This document shows, piece by piece, positions 17,125 through 25,900 of a DNA stretch of 64,000 nt. Position 1 is the stretch's first letter. The number at the start of each line of letters is the position of its first letter. The stretch lies in the NCBI GenBank assembly GCA_965248995.1, contig CBDFKY010000005.1, positions 62,001-126,000 of the forward strand, given 5' to 3'. Position numbers and translations under genes: made by a program. The DNA is from CBDFKY01 sp965248995. Its GTDB lineage: Bacteria; Pseudomonadota; Alphaproteobacteria; Rickettsiales; UBA998. The notes below the pieces were generated by a model. That model did not search any database and was not told where the DNA came from. It saw nothing but the letters and a program-made list of their open reading frames with translations.

Positions 17125-18408
17125 TTATACCGCTTCCAGCATTTTGGATGCAACGCGTATGGCATTATTATTGGCAGCCTCACCACCCTTACGCATATAA
17201 CCGCTGGCCAACAGACATTTCCTAATGTCCTCTTCAATCTCTTCATGACCCAAATTAGAGCCATGTTTGCGAATGAATGCGAAGTTATGTTTCGCTTCTT
17301 TTTTGACAAGCGGATCAGTGTAATGTGCCACAAACTCAATTTTTATTACTTCAACATCTTTCTGCTTGATTGGGCGAAATCTGCCTTCTTCCACTTGCAC
17401 CACTTTTTTGAGTAGATCATATATAGCATCGGGTTTGTCTTCCGCACCGCGCTTTTGTGCTTTGGTGTCCAGCAATATCTCTCCGCCACGCTTCAAGCGT
17501 AAACGGATGGCCTTTACCCATATATCTTTTACATTCGATGCTTTCGGAATCGTAGGGTTCAAACGTTTTAGGGATATGAGTTCTTGAAACACTTTTTCCT
17601 GATCGTAAACCGGTTTTCCTTGCGGTTCGTCAGGTATTTCTTTGCCGAAAATTTCCTTAGCGTAAAGTTTATGCATTTCCTGACGTGTAGCAGGACTATC
17701 TCCCAAAATATTCAAATGCTGATTTTCCACGTCACAAGCGAAGATTATTTTCATTATGGGAACCAGCATCTGGGGTTCAATTTCCCCTAGATCGTTTAAG
17801 CATTCTTTTGGCTCTGGCATATCCCGCGTTAAGAGGAACAGAAATTCCTTGCCCCCGTAAACAAAGTGACGCGTTATGCAGGGACCGCCCCGTATTTCCG
17901 CTGGTAGATAAGCTACAACGGCATCCTTCAATTTCGCTATCATGTCAGGAGTGAGTGGCGGCGCATCAGCAGGAATAACATCGCTGCGGATAAGCCAGTA
18001 TCTATCTGCTAAATTTCGTGCATTCCAGGCATAATAGCAGTTCTCTGTAAATTCACGATCCACAGAAAGCAGCCAGAAAACACGATCATGATTTGAAGCA
18101 AGAGAATTGAGACTATCGGTATAATGAGATTGCAGAAGATGAAGTTCTTGTGCCAAGCTAAGAAAAGGACGCTTTTTTGAAAGCACATGTACAATGCAAA
18201 AATCATTAATAACGGTAGCTTCTGTTTGTATCAGCTCCTTTAACTGACTGCCCACCACTTCCACATAGTCCTTCTTTTTAAGGCTTTCTTTGAGTTTTGA
18301 TAAATCCATGTCTTGCAGAAATCCTTTTTCATAAAGGTATGTTTGCAAGGATTGCGGCGTAGTATGGTGAACAATTTTCTCAATTTTAAAATCAGCATAT
18401 GGATTCAC
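17125..18408 (-). CDS. unknown protein A of a two-gene island module
   Basis: A 427-residue soluble protein with a GTG start (18408) and an AGGAG box 9 nt upstream. The middle includes RVFWLLSVDREFTENCYYAWNARNLADRYWLIRSDVIP and HFVYGGKEFLFLLTRDMPEPKE. The C-terminal half is basic and helical (KDIWVKAIRLRLKRGGEILLD, KKEAKHNFAFIRKHGSNLGHEEIEEDIRKCLLASGYM). I see no catalytic motif I can name. It is followed immediately by the zinc-ribbon gene. The base composition is more AT-rich than the flanking core genome. It sits between a toxin-antitoxin pair and the replication operon, a position where satellites often carry defence or interference genes. Confidence 0.68.
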   Translation of the reverse strand: MNPYADFKIEKIVHHTTPQSLQTYLYEKGFLQDMDLSKLKESLKKKDYVEVVGSQLKELIQTEATVINDFCIVHVLSKKRPFLSLAQELHLLQSHYTDSLNSLASNHDRVFWLLSVDREFTENCYYAWNARNLADRYWLIRSDVIPADAPPLTPDMIAKLKDAVVAYLPAEIRGGPCITRHFVYGGKEFLFLLTRDMPEPKECLNDLGEIEPQMLVPIMKIIFACDVENQHLNILGDSPATRQEMHKLYAKEIFGKEIPDEPQGKPVYDQEKVFQELISLKRLNPTIPKASNVKDIWVKAIRLRLKRGGEILLDTKAQKRGAEDKPDAIYDLLKKVVQVEEGRFRPIKQKDVEVIKIEFVAHYTDPLVKKEAKHNFAFIRKHGSNLGHEEIEEDIRKCLLASGYMRKGGEAANNNAIRVASKMLEAV

Positions 18409-18551
18409 GGCACATTTCTCCTGTTTTAGGTTTTACAGGCAGCGCCAACTATCTTGTTCATCCGCCTTTTGACGGAACGGGATTCTACTACAAATTGCGC
18501 ACTTTGTAATTGATTATTTTGGATATTCGTTTACTGGAAACGCTTCAGCGT

Positions 18552-18911
18552 TTACAAAAACAACCGATAATCCACTTCCAGCACCGCCGACAACTTTTTC
18601 GCCATTTCCTTACCGATGGGCCGCTTGGCGTTTTCCATTTCTGACAGATGATGCTGACGAATGCCGAGTTTTTCCGCCAGTTTTTTCTGCGTGAGGTCAT
18701 GGCGGTAACGCGCACCGCGCAACGCTGTAGCAGGCCCTTTTACGGCATCGAACGCCTCTGGCAGCACCTGCTCCGCTGGAATGCGTTCAGCGTCCACCCA
18801 CGCTTCAATATAGGCCTGCAATTCCTCTGCGAGTATGCGTGGCAAATGGTAGGTCTTCGGCTTGACCGAAAGTCCTTTGACCGTGACGCTCACATCTTCA
18901 ATATGGTGCAT
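18552..18911 (-). CDS. XRE-family antitoxin (HigA-like)
   Basis: A 119-residue protein. The C-terminal half is a Cro/C1 helix-turn-helix (LRGARYRHDLTQKKLAEKLGIRQHHLSEMENAKRPIGKEMAKKLSAVLEV). The N-terminal half (VKGLSVKPKTYHLPRILAEELQAYIE) is probably the toxin-binding region. The ATG at 18911 has GGGAG 8 nt upstream; an ATG at 18929 is possible but less well placed. It overlaps the toxin gene by 14 nt, and the toxin comes first, as in HigBA systems. It should neutralise the toxin and repress the operon through the inverted repeat upstream of the toxin. Confidence 0.85.
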   Translation of the reverse strand: MHHIEDVSVTVKGLSVKPKTYHLPRILAEELQAYIEAWVDAERIPAEQVLPEAFDAVKGPATALRGARYRHDLTQKKLAEKLGIRQHHLSEMENAKRPIGKEMAKKLSAVLEVDYRLFL

Positions 18912-19167
18912 TTTCCCTGCTCCCTGCATAATAGATTTCGATCAATTCCATGTCTCCTTTTTCCACCCGCCAACACGCCACCCAACGATAACTGAGATGG
19001 CAGTGATACGTGTTCGGACCGAGTTTAGAGTAATTTTTCCACTCCGAAACCACGGGCCCGCGCAAGCGTAAATCCTTCACCAGCAGCGCCAGAATATCCT
19101 GTTCGCGCTTAGGAAGTTTCTTCGCCTGCTTCGCCGCATTCCCAGTAAAATTCACCTGCCACATCAA
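18898..19167 (-). CDS. RelE/HigB-like toxin
   Basis: An 89-residue basic protein: MWQVNFTGNAAKQAKKLPKREQDILALLVKDLRLRGPVVSEWKNYSKL, then YHCHLSYRWVACWRVEKGDMELIEIYYAGSRENAPY. This is the size, charge and ending of ribosome-dependent RelE-fold mRNA interferases. Two ATGs (19167, 19164) are possible. It precedes and overlaps the XRE antitoxin gene. The pair probably stabilises the island or acts against phages. The exact subfamily is not assigned. Confidence 0.85.
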   Translation of the reverse strand: MMWQVNFTGNAAKQAKKLPKREQDILALLVKDLRLRGPVVSEWKNYSKLGPNTYHCHLSYRWVACWRVEKGDMELIEIYYAGSRENAPY

Positions 19168-19182
19168 AACATCTTTTTAATT

Positions 19183-19201
19183 TATACCATTTTATGGTAT
19201 A
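19183..19201. promoter_or_regulatory. toxin-antitoxin operator
   Basis: TATACCAT and ATGGTATA form a perfect inverted repeat around a 3-nt centre, 16-34 nt upstream of the toxin ATG. The right arm supplies a -10-like TATAAAT on the minus strand, so binding of the antitoxin would block transcription. The autoregulation is inferred from how such operons normally work. Confidence 0.65.
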
Positions 19202-19217
19202 TTACAATACTTCTTGT

Positions 19218-20303
19218 TTATTCATGAGGCTTTTTGTAATCAAGCTGAAGCTTCCTCAGCAAGGAAAGCAATTTTTTATTCTGGTTCGATGCTTTGTCTG
19301 GCACTTCTTTGCTGGAACCATAAACAGAAAATTGTACATTTATCTTATCGGTCAGCCCATAAACTGTTAGGCAGGAAACACTCTCCATATTCGCCGACGC
19401 GTCACAAGATAATGTAAAGGGGTAATTATCAGGTGTTTTTTGTTTTGGATCATCCGAAACCCAATAATAATGGTCACCAGCGTGTATATAGCCGTTAGTT
19501 CTGTTTTTGATGCCCTGACGAGTGTCGTTCAGGAACTTTTTATAGGTAGCTTCCGATTGTTCTGACGACCAAGGGGCAACAAAAGAAGACTTGGAATAAA
19601 TATAGATTTTATAGGGATACCCGAGAGTATCTGTTTGGAGATCAGGGGAACATAACTCTTTCTCCCATGCAGTATGTCTTGATGGGCATAACGCATTGTG
19701 GACGGAATCTTTAGATGCATATTCGACATTCTGTATCACAATGGCCAGTTTGGTTCCGGGAACTGGGTTATCACTATTATCTATTAAACCACAGGCTTCT
19801 CGCACCCCACTTTTTTCGTAAAATAAAATCCCTTCTTTATACGCTTCCAAAACAGGAAAAGGGTCAAAATACACGGAAAAAATAGGAGAAAATGGAAGAC
19901 TAAATGTTATATCATCGATTTTAAATGGAAAATTTTTGCTCATACATGAGACCTCAACTGGACGCTCTTTCCAATCATGATACTTAAACGGAAAGATAAA
20001 AACGCCAAATCCAACTGGTAACCCAAAAATGAGCGGAAGCACGAAAAACTTCCTCAAATAGCCTTTCCTTTTTAGATGCAAGCTGAGGGTTTTTGCAACA
20101 ATCCCAGAAAAAGCGATAGCACATATAGCCATCAGTAATATCATTCCTCCCCAATCGCCTGACCGGCTGAAAAGCAGATACAACCCTCCAATTAACAGGC
20201 TGTCGATAATAAAAAGAATACCCAACCAACTCTTGGAAGGCATCGCTACTGCCATCAAGTAAAGAAGAATAGGTAACCCAAAAAGCAATAATTCCGTAGT
20301 CAT
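19218..20303 (-). CDS. unknown membrane-anchored protein
   Basis: A 361-residue protein. The first about 110 residues hold four predicted membrane helices (LLLFGLPILLYLMAVAM, WLGILFIIDSLLIGGLYLLF, GGMILLMAICAIAFSGIVA, FFVLPLIFGLPVGFGVFIF). The remaining about 250 residues form a soluble, cysteine-containing domain that should lie outside the membrane. It is AT-rich. It is located just after the integrase gene (gap 9 nt) and before the toxin-antitoxin promoter. No family is recognised. The position next to the integrase, typical for cargo, makes a role in superinfection exclusion or defence possible but unproven. Confidence 0.65.
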   Translation of the reverse strand: MTTELLLFGLPILLYLMAVAMPSKSWLGILFIIDSLLIGGLYLLFSRSGDWGGMILLMAICAIAFSGIVAKTLSLHLKRKGYLRKFFVLPLIFGLPVGFGVFIFPFKYHDWKERPVEVSCMSKNFPFKIDDITFSLPFSPIFSVYFDPFPVLEAYKEGILFYEKSGVREACGLIDNSDNPVPGTKLAIVIQNVEYASKDSVHNALCPSRHTAWEKELCSPDLQTDTLGYPYKIYIYSKSSFVAPWSSEQSEATYKKFLNDTRQGIKNRTNGYIHAGDHYYWVSDDPKQKTPDNYPFTLSCDASANMESVSCLTVYGLTDKINVQFSVYGSSKEVPDKASNQNKKLLSLLRKLQLDYKKPHE

Positions 20304-20312
20304 TCAGCCCTC

Positions 20313-21650
20313 TTACATTTTTCTGTTCGCCGCCGCCAGCATCGCTTCCGTTGCCCGCTCAACCGATTCACGCACTGGATCAAGGTTCAACCGCGCATAG
20401 ATGGCTGTCGCCTGCTGGCTTTTATGCCCAAGCGATTTACCGATCACATAACTGCTCGCTCCTGTCACCGCCTGCCAGCTTCCAAGCGAACGGCGGAGGT
20501 CATGAATCCTTAAATCTGGTAGCCCAAGGGTAACACTATCAAGTTGATACGTCATTGCCGTTTTACGGTGCGCTTCGAGCGATGTAGAGAGATTTTCTTC
20601 GGCTTGTTTTCGTGCTTTCTCAATCAGTGAATCCTTCCATTCTTCCCTTTTCGCCAGCAGATCGATTAACTGATATATTTCCGCCCTTTTAAGTAAGCGC
20701 TGCCATGCTTTCTTAGGATCTTGTAGATGTCCCTTAGTGCTAGCCGTGCTCGGGAACACCCATCCCCCTTCCGCTGATCTTTTACGGGTCTGCACTATCT
20801 CCATTGCCTGCGGAGAGAGCGCCACCAGCACTGGCTCACCATTTTTGGTTTCAGGGATGCGCCATTGCCGCTGCTCCAGACTGATTTCATCCCAGCGCAT
20901 GGCCAGCATATTGGCTTTACGTGCTCCTGTCAGTAATGAGAGCATGATATAATCCTTCACCCCATTGTTCGCTTCCGCTGTCAATGCTTCAAAAAAATAC
21001 GGCAATTCATGTGGCTGCAAAAAACGGTCACGCGCACGTTCCTTGAATTTCTTGATCCCCGCCGCCGGATTACTGCCCTGCCAGCCCCATTCGATGGCTT
21101 TGTTATAAATGGCGCGGATACGCTCCAGCAGGCGGTTCGCCTGATACAGACCGTTTTCATCACGAATGGTTTCGTGCAGCCGCCGTATTTCCTGCGCAGT
21201 GAGGGAAGAGATTTTTCGCTTGAACCAGTGTGGAAGAAATTTGTTCACTTCCCGCTCATCATATTGCCAGGAGCGCTTTTGCTTCTTGCTGTAGCGCTCC
21301 ATATATTCGTCAAACAGTTCCTTGAACGTCGCTTCCTGCTTGAATGCGCGCCTTGCTTGCTGCGGATTTGTTCCTTTGGCAATATCTCCTCGATGTTTCG
21401 CAGCAGATTTACGCGCTTGCTCAATAGAAATATCCTCGAACGCTCCCAGCTTTATCCGTTCAGGTTTGCCCTCTACCTTTGCATAGAGGTAATAGGTCTT
21501 CGCACCGCCATTAGATACCAGCAACACCAGTCCTTTTTCGCGCAAGTCGTAATAGGTATCGAATACGCCGCCTTGATTGCCTTCGGGGCGAATCGGCGGC
21601 ACGATCTTCGCCAACACTGCCTTGGTAAAAATGATACGATGCGTAGCCAT
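20313..21650 (-). CDS. int: tyrosine recombinase (P4-type integrase)
   Basis: A 445-residue site-specific recombinase. The N-terminal DUF4102-type arm-binding domain (DLREKGLVLLVSNGGAKTYYLYAKVEGKPERIKLG) is followed by a core-binding helix domain. The catalytic domain has the first Arg in LLTGARKANMLAMRW, then HDLRRSLGSWQAVTGAS, LGHKSQQATAIYA with the nucleophile Tyr near the end. It catalyses insertion into the tRNA-fMet 3' end. GGGAG lies 7 nt before the ATG. The gene is 163 nt from the right attachment site, and the tRNA is at the opposite end of the island. It appears intact. Confidence 0.95.
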   Translation of the reverse strand: MATHRIIFTKAVLAKIVPPIRPEGNQGGVFDTYYDLREKGLVLLVSNGGAKTYYLYAKVEGKPERIKLGAFEDISIEQARKSAAKHRGDIAKGTNPQQARRAFKQEATFKELFDEYMERYSKKQKRSWQYDEREVNKFLPHWFKRKISSLTAQEIRRLHETIRDENGLYQANRLLERIRAIYNKAIEWGWQGSNPAAGIKKFKERARDRFLQPHELPYFFEALTAEANNGVKDYIMLSLLTGARKANMLAMRWDEISLEQRQWRIPETKNGEPVLVALSPQAMEIVQTRKRSAEGGWVFPSTASTKGHLQDPKKAWQRLLKRAEIYQLIDLLAKREEWKDSLIEKARKQAEENLSTSLEAHRKTAMTYQLDSVTLGLPDLRIHDLRRSLGSWQAVTGASSYVIGKSLGHKSQQATAIYARLNLDPVRESVERATEAMLAAANRKM

Positions 21651-21664
21651 GATTCACTCCCTTA

Positions 21665-21694
21665 GCTGCTACTCCGTTGCTACCTGGTTGCTAC
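21665..21694 (+). repeat. putative integrase arm-site repeats, right end
   Basis: GTTGCTAC occurs at 21676-21683 and 21687-21694, with a one-mismatch copy GCTGCTAC at 21665-21672, all 11 nt apart. The left end has the same octamer with the same spacing at 4983-5001. The repeats also lie directly upstream of the integrase start, so bound integrase could repress its own gene. Confidence 0.6.
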
Positions 21695-21813
21695 TAAAAA
21701 GGTCAAAAACGGTGTATGTTCATAAAATGTAATGGACCATACAATAAGCATTAAACACTGAAATATCAATAGATATATGCTTATATGAAACCACGTAAAA
21801 CATGAGGCCATGT

Positions 21814-21877
21814 GGCTCATAACCTGAAGGTCGTCAGTTCAAATCTGGCCCCGCAACCAGTCTTTTCAATGGGTTAG
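21814..21877 (+). other. attachment site attR (tRNA-fMet 3' fragment)
   Basis: Copy of 4889-4953 with one C missing from the C-run of the acceptor/T-stem region, ending in GGGTTAG. The 5' half of the tRNA is absent, so this is not a gene. The missing base shows it has drifted since insertion or was brought by the element. Confidence 0.92.
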
Positions 21878-22158
21878 TTGGAAAGCGCCTCGTAGTTTAA
21901 ATGCAGGAAGTTTGTGGTATATAGCATTTCCCAATTAATTTCTGAGTATTTTATAATAATTCATTTTTTCAAAAGCGCGTTTGATGGCATGGATGAGGCA
22001 CTCAGCATCGGGTAAAATCTTTCGCAGATAGCTTTTCAGGATCGCCCACCACGGCTCAATGTTGTTAAGGTCAGGCGAATACGGCGGCAGATAAATGAGA
22101 TTACATCCAGCATTTTCAATAAGTTCCCGCGTTTTTGCTGAGTGATGGAAGCGCGCAT

Positions 22159-22295
22159 TATAGCAGTTTAACTTTGTAATTGCACATGAATATGTGCTAC
22201 TTACAAAGTTAAGTACTGCTATAAATCATATAGTTATAGCGCGTTAACTTTACATGTGGACATGAAATGTCCACATGTAAAGTTAACGCGCTATA
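22159..22295. repeat. palindromic MITE-like insertion in the IS630 transposase (two hairpins)
   Basis: An imperfect hairpin (22159-22223) and a perfect one (22235-22295; 29-nt arms, loop GAA) are separated by 11 nt. The outer ends are related (TAGCAGTTTAACTTT and TAGCGCGTTAACTTT). The whole is bounded by TA on both sides. Removing 135 nt, including one TA, restores the transposase frame as ILDNARFHH, so it inserted at a TA dinucleotide. Confidence 0.8.
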
Positions 22296-22459
22296 TCGAG
22301 AATCACGGTATGCCCTGGCGGCAACTCGGCGAGCAAACATTGCTCCAGCCACTGGTTGAAAACATTTGCGTTTGTGTAGCCTTCAAAGGCCAGCGGCGCG
22401 ATGAGCTTTTTGCCGAGTAAGCCACATATCAGGCTGATTCTTTGCGATTTTTTGCCTTT

Positions 22460-22509
22460 TATAGTGTTTCCGAATAATTTTCGTACGAAAATTATTCGGA
22501 AACACTATA
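22460..22509. repeat. 50-nt perfect palindrome in the IS630 transposase
   Basis: Two 25-nt arms meet without a loop at TTTTCGTACGAAAA and end in TATAG/CTATA like the neighbouring element, but the inner sequence is unrelated. It lies exactly where the transposase loses its middle part, so it either replaced that part or inserted next to a deletion. Confidence 0.8.
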
Positions 22510-22965
22510 GTCGATGGCGCTTTTGCCAGTTTGAAAATATTCAGCAATCTCCTGTAACGTAGAGTCACTATGGCTTTCAACGTATTTTATGATTGCCGGA
22601 TGATCCAGCTTCCATAGGCGGGACCCCTTACGTTTCGGCGATAAATCACCCGTTTCGCGGTATTGCCGAAGCCAGTTATATAGCGTGTCAGCAGAAATTT
22701 TGAATATCCGGCACACTTCATCTTTTTTGCCGCCAGCCCCAAAAATAATCCACCGCCCGCTCTCTTAAATCTATCGAATATGCTCGTGTCATAGAATGCA
22801 GTATAGCATAAAAAATACGAGGTTAATTAGAAAATGCTACAGTTTAAACAAATATTCAATCCCGATAATACCTTATTATTTTTCCCTACATTTAATTGGA
22901 TTAAGCGGCTCTTAGTATTTCCCGGCTTATAAGTAGGTATTCTCACTGATGTATATCTGAATCCG

Positions 22966-25900
22966 CTAAAACTCATTGCTAACAGCACTGCTAATACCGA
23001 AGAGTTTGACCAATGCTGGATGGACGGTAATGAGTTTACCGACGATTTCAACGGGCTTTTCCTTAGGCAAATCAGGAGCAGTGGCTGGAGCGTCAGGGGT
23101 TTCGGCGATCAGGTACCTGTCTTCTCCGCTGCGTTCAGGCTTTACAGTGGTAGTGCTTTCCGATCTTCCCACCTCAACGGACGGTAACGCGGGAAAGCCA
23201 TTCTGGGAAACATATTGTACCGTGGCGGGGATAAGCCGGACAGGCAATAAAGGCAAAGCCGGAAGAGTTGCGTTGTTTCCATTGGTGCCGCTGGTTACAG
23301 GTGCGGGAATGGGCGCCACCGGTGGCTGGGATAAAGGCGTTGAGGGAATGGCGAGCGGAATGACTGGTGCTTGCACTAAAGGCGGCAGGACAGGTTGCGG
23401 CGCTGGTGCGGAAGGAAGTGCACCATTCCCCGCAGAGGGAAGAGCGGTAATATCTGCGGTAGTGGTGGCAGTTGTGCCTATGAGGTTGTAATTCGCCACG
23501 CTTGCACCGCCAAGGCTTAACCCCGTAACGTTGATAGTTTTGGCGACGCCTGCAGTGGGGTCAGTGAAAGCAGCGGTATATCCTGCGGCATTCAGCGTGT
23601 CCCCGCCAACGATGCCGGTGAATCCGGCACCACCCGTATTCAAGGTGGCAAGGGTCGTACCATCATAGGCACGATTTACGCCTGTCAGTCCGGTGATCGC
23701 CGTGATGGCTTTTTTACCGATGACCAGTTCATTGGTCGGGGCATTATTAAAACTCAGATCATATCCGAGGGAGGAGAGCAAGGTATTCACGTTTCCAGTA
23801 ATATCCGTCCCCGTTGTCGCATGGGTGGAATCCGCCGCCGCAAACGTGGCATTGCCCGAGAGGGAGCCGGTAAAGTTCCCGAGCGTATACCCCGCACCGG
23901 TCAAGCTGGTAAGGCTGGCGGCATCCAATGCATAATAGGTTCCGTAACCCGCCGCACCGGCGCTTGTCACTAACTGCGCACTCCCGTTATAGGTATAGGT
24001 CTGGCCATTCACCAGCAATGTCAGCAGGCCGTTGGAATCATAGACGATCTGGTCGCCGGCGGGCAGTCCGAGCGGCTGATGCAGCGCATATCCCCCGCCT
24101 TGGGAAGAGGGCGTCAATAGCCCTAACGTCGTCCCGGCGTTGCTGGTCGAATAGATGACATACCGGCTGCCGGGTCCGAAATTGACAAGCCCGCCGCCTC
24201 CGGCATTGTTGTTAATGAAAGAACCCGCAGCCGCTGCGATGATACCGGTGCCGCTCGTCGCGTTTGTAAATAAGTTGGTGCCGCTATTTATTATCAGATC
24301 TCCCGTATCCGTGGCATCGCGCAAGCGAAGCGTGGAGAAATCAACACTACCGTCAATAGGATTCAAGCCATGAATGCCATCCCAGCCGGCAACGAGATTG
24401 ATATGGTCATCGCTGCCGTAAACCCCGATATTATCATGAAGCGTAATGTCACTATAAGAAAGAATATTCAGATTGTGGCCGGTGGTGCTTGATCCATTTA
24501 TTCCGTTATTGACGATGATCGGGGCATTGGTTGAGACAATCGTCACATCACCTCCAGCCAGATTCGATCCCATACGGTTGCTGAAATTCACATTGTTGAG
24601 ATCAAATGTGCCGGAGTTCGGACCAGCGGCGAAATCCAAGGAATTCGCAACGACACGTATGTTTGCATTGGAAAGACCGCTGGCAGTGGTGGTCACATGC
24701 CCAAGGTAGGCGTTCGTACCTGAGTCTACCAGGCTGAGTTCTCCTCCTACATTCATAAGAATGTTTCCGCTCCTATTACCGGTCACTCCTACTCCATCTC
24801 CTGCCCCATGGCCTATCATGGCATAGTTTTTACCATCATTTGCCGTAGCGGAACCTTGTAAGGTAACGTCCCCCGCGGTAGTGATGGAAATAGTGCCAGA
24901 ACGGTTGCCTTGCGTTGTTTCACCTCCCTGGCCAATCTGAGCGTAGGACCAGTACGCGGAACCTCCCTGTATGAATATGTTACCCGCGTTGATTGATAAA
25001 TTTCCGCTGGAATCATAAGAAGATGGCGACCATCCTCCATGTCCTATCTGTGCGTAAGAATCAGTATTGGGTCCGGTCGAACCTGTCAGCTGGATAGAAT
25101 TGGTCGTATTGACCGTAATGTTTCCCGAAACCGTTCCTGATCCTTCCCGGGAATTATTACCGAGATGCGCCCCTGAATCAAAACCGTCGCCCCCTTGAAT
25201 CGTCAGTGTATTTGAGCTTAGGGTGATATTGCCGCCTTTCAGGCCGTCTGAAAATTGTCCTCCATTGCCGATAGTGGCGAATGTATTGGAAGCAGTACCG
25301 CCAGCAAGTGAAACGTCACCAACGGAAGCCACATCAATGTTGCCGCTTAGATTGAAATCCCTATCAAACCCTCCGTTACCTATCATGGCGTAGGCGCCAT
25401 TGTTTCCGCCTCCTCTCAGCGTCAGGTCATTTGCCGTTTTAATATTCAGGGTGCCGGTTGATGCGGCGGTTACATACCCCAGCTGTGCATAAGCGCTGGC
25501 GACGTTCGGTGCGGCAAGCGTTGCATTATATCCCGCCACTGTGGTCGCTCCGTCTTTGGAACCTAGTGCCACACCTTGTGTTCCGGCGCCATTATTCACG
25601 AAGATGGAACCGGAACTGTTCCCATAATAGCTGCCGGTGCCGATAATAGTCCCAATCGTGATGCTCCCGTCCGCATTTAACCCATGCGTACCGTCCCATC
25701 CTGCCACCGCATTGACCTGACCGGTGCCGGCATGTTGGACACTGGCATTCGCTCGTATATGCTGACTGGCCAATAGATTGACCTGACCAGACCCACTGGC
25801 AGAAGAAATGGTATTATTCAGGGTGATATCCTGCGTATTGCGGGAGAGCAGGGTGAGATTTTTGTTAGGTGCTGTTGTTTGCGCACCATTTACGGTAAGC

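Larger units (their letters stand above)
21935..22792 (-). pseudogene. IS630-family transposase, disrupted
   Basis: Reading on the minus strand, the N-terminus MTRAYSIDLRERAVDYF is followed by a one-base frameshift, then the helix-turn-helix part (EVCRIFKISADTLYNWLRQYRETGDLSPKRKG ... FQTGKSAIDY). A 50-nt palindrome then interrupts it and the segment carrying the first catalytic Asp is missing. The frame resumes with QRISLICGLLGKKLIAPLAFEGY and LPPGHTVILD, is interrupted by a 135-nt insertion, and ends with ARFHHSAKTRELIENAGCNLIYLPPYSPDLNNIEPWW. The last part contains the DDE Asp/Glu region. It cannot make an active enzyme. Confidence 0.88.
21919..22839 (-). mobile_element. IS630-family insertion sequence, decayed
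   Basis: The terminal repeats TAGCATTTCCCAATTAA (21922-21938) and its inverted partner at 22823-22839 enclose a broken transposase. They match at 15 of 17 positions. The left end is preceded by TA, the target used by this family. The element sits 45 nt beyond the island's right attachment site. It contains secondary palindromic insertions (22159-22295 and 22460-22509). Confidence 0.75.

Noticed and set aside
21814..21877. A second tRNA-fMet gene
   Set aside because: The 5' half is missing and one acceptor-region base is deleted, so no cloverleaf can form.
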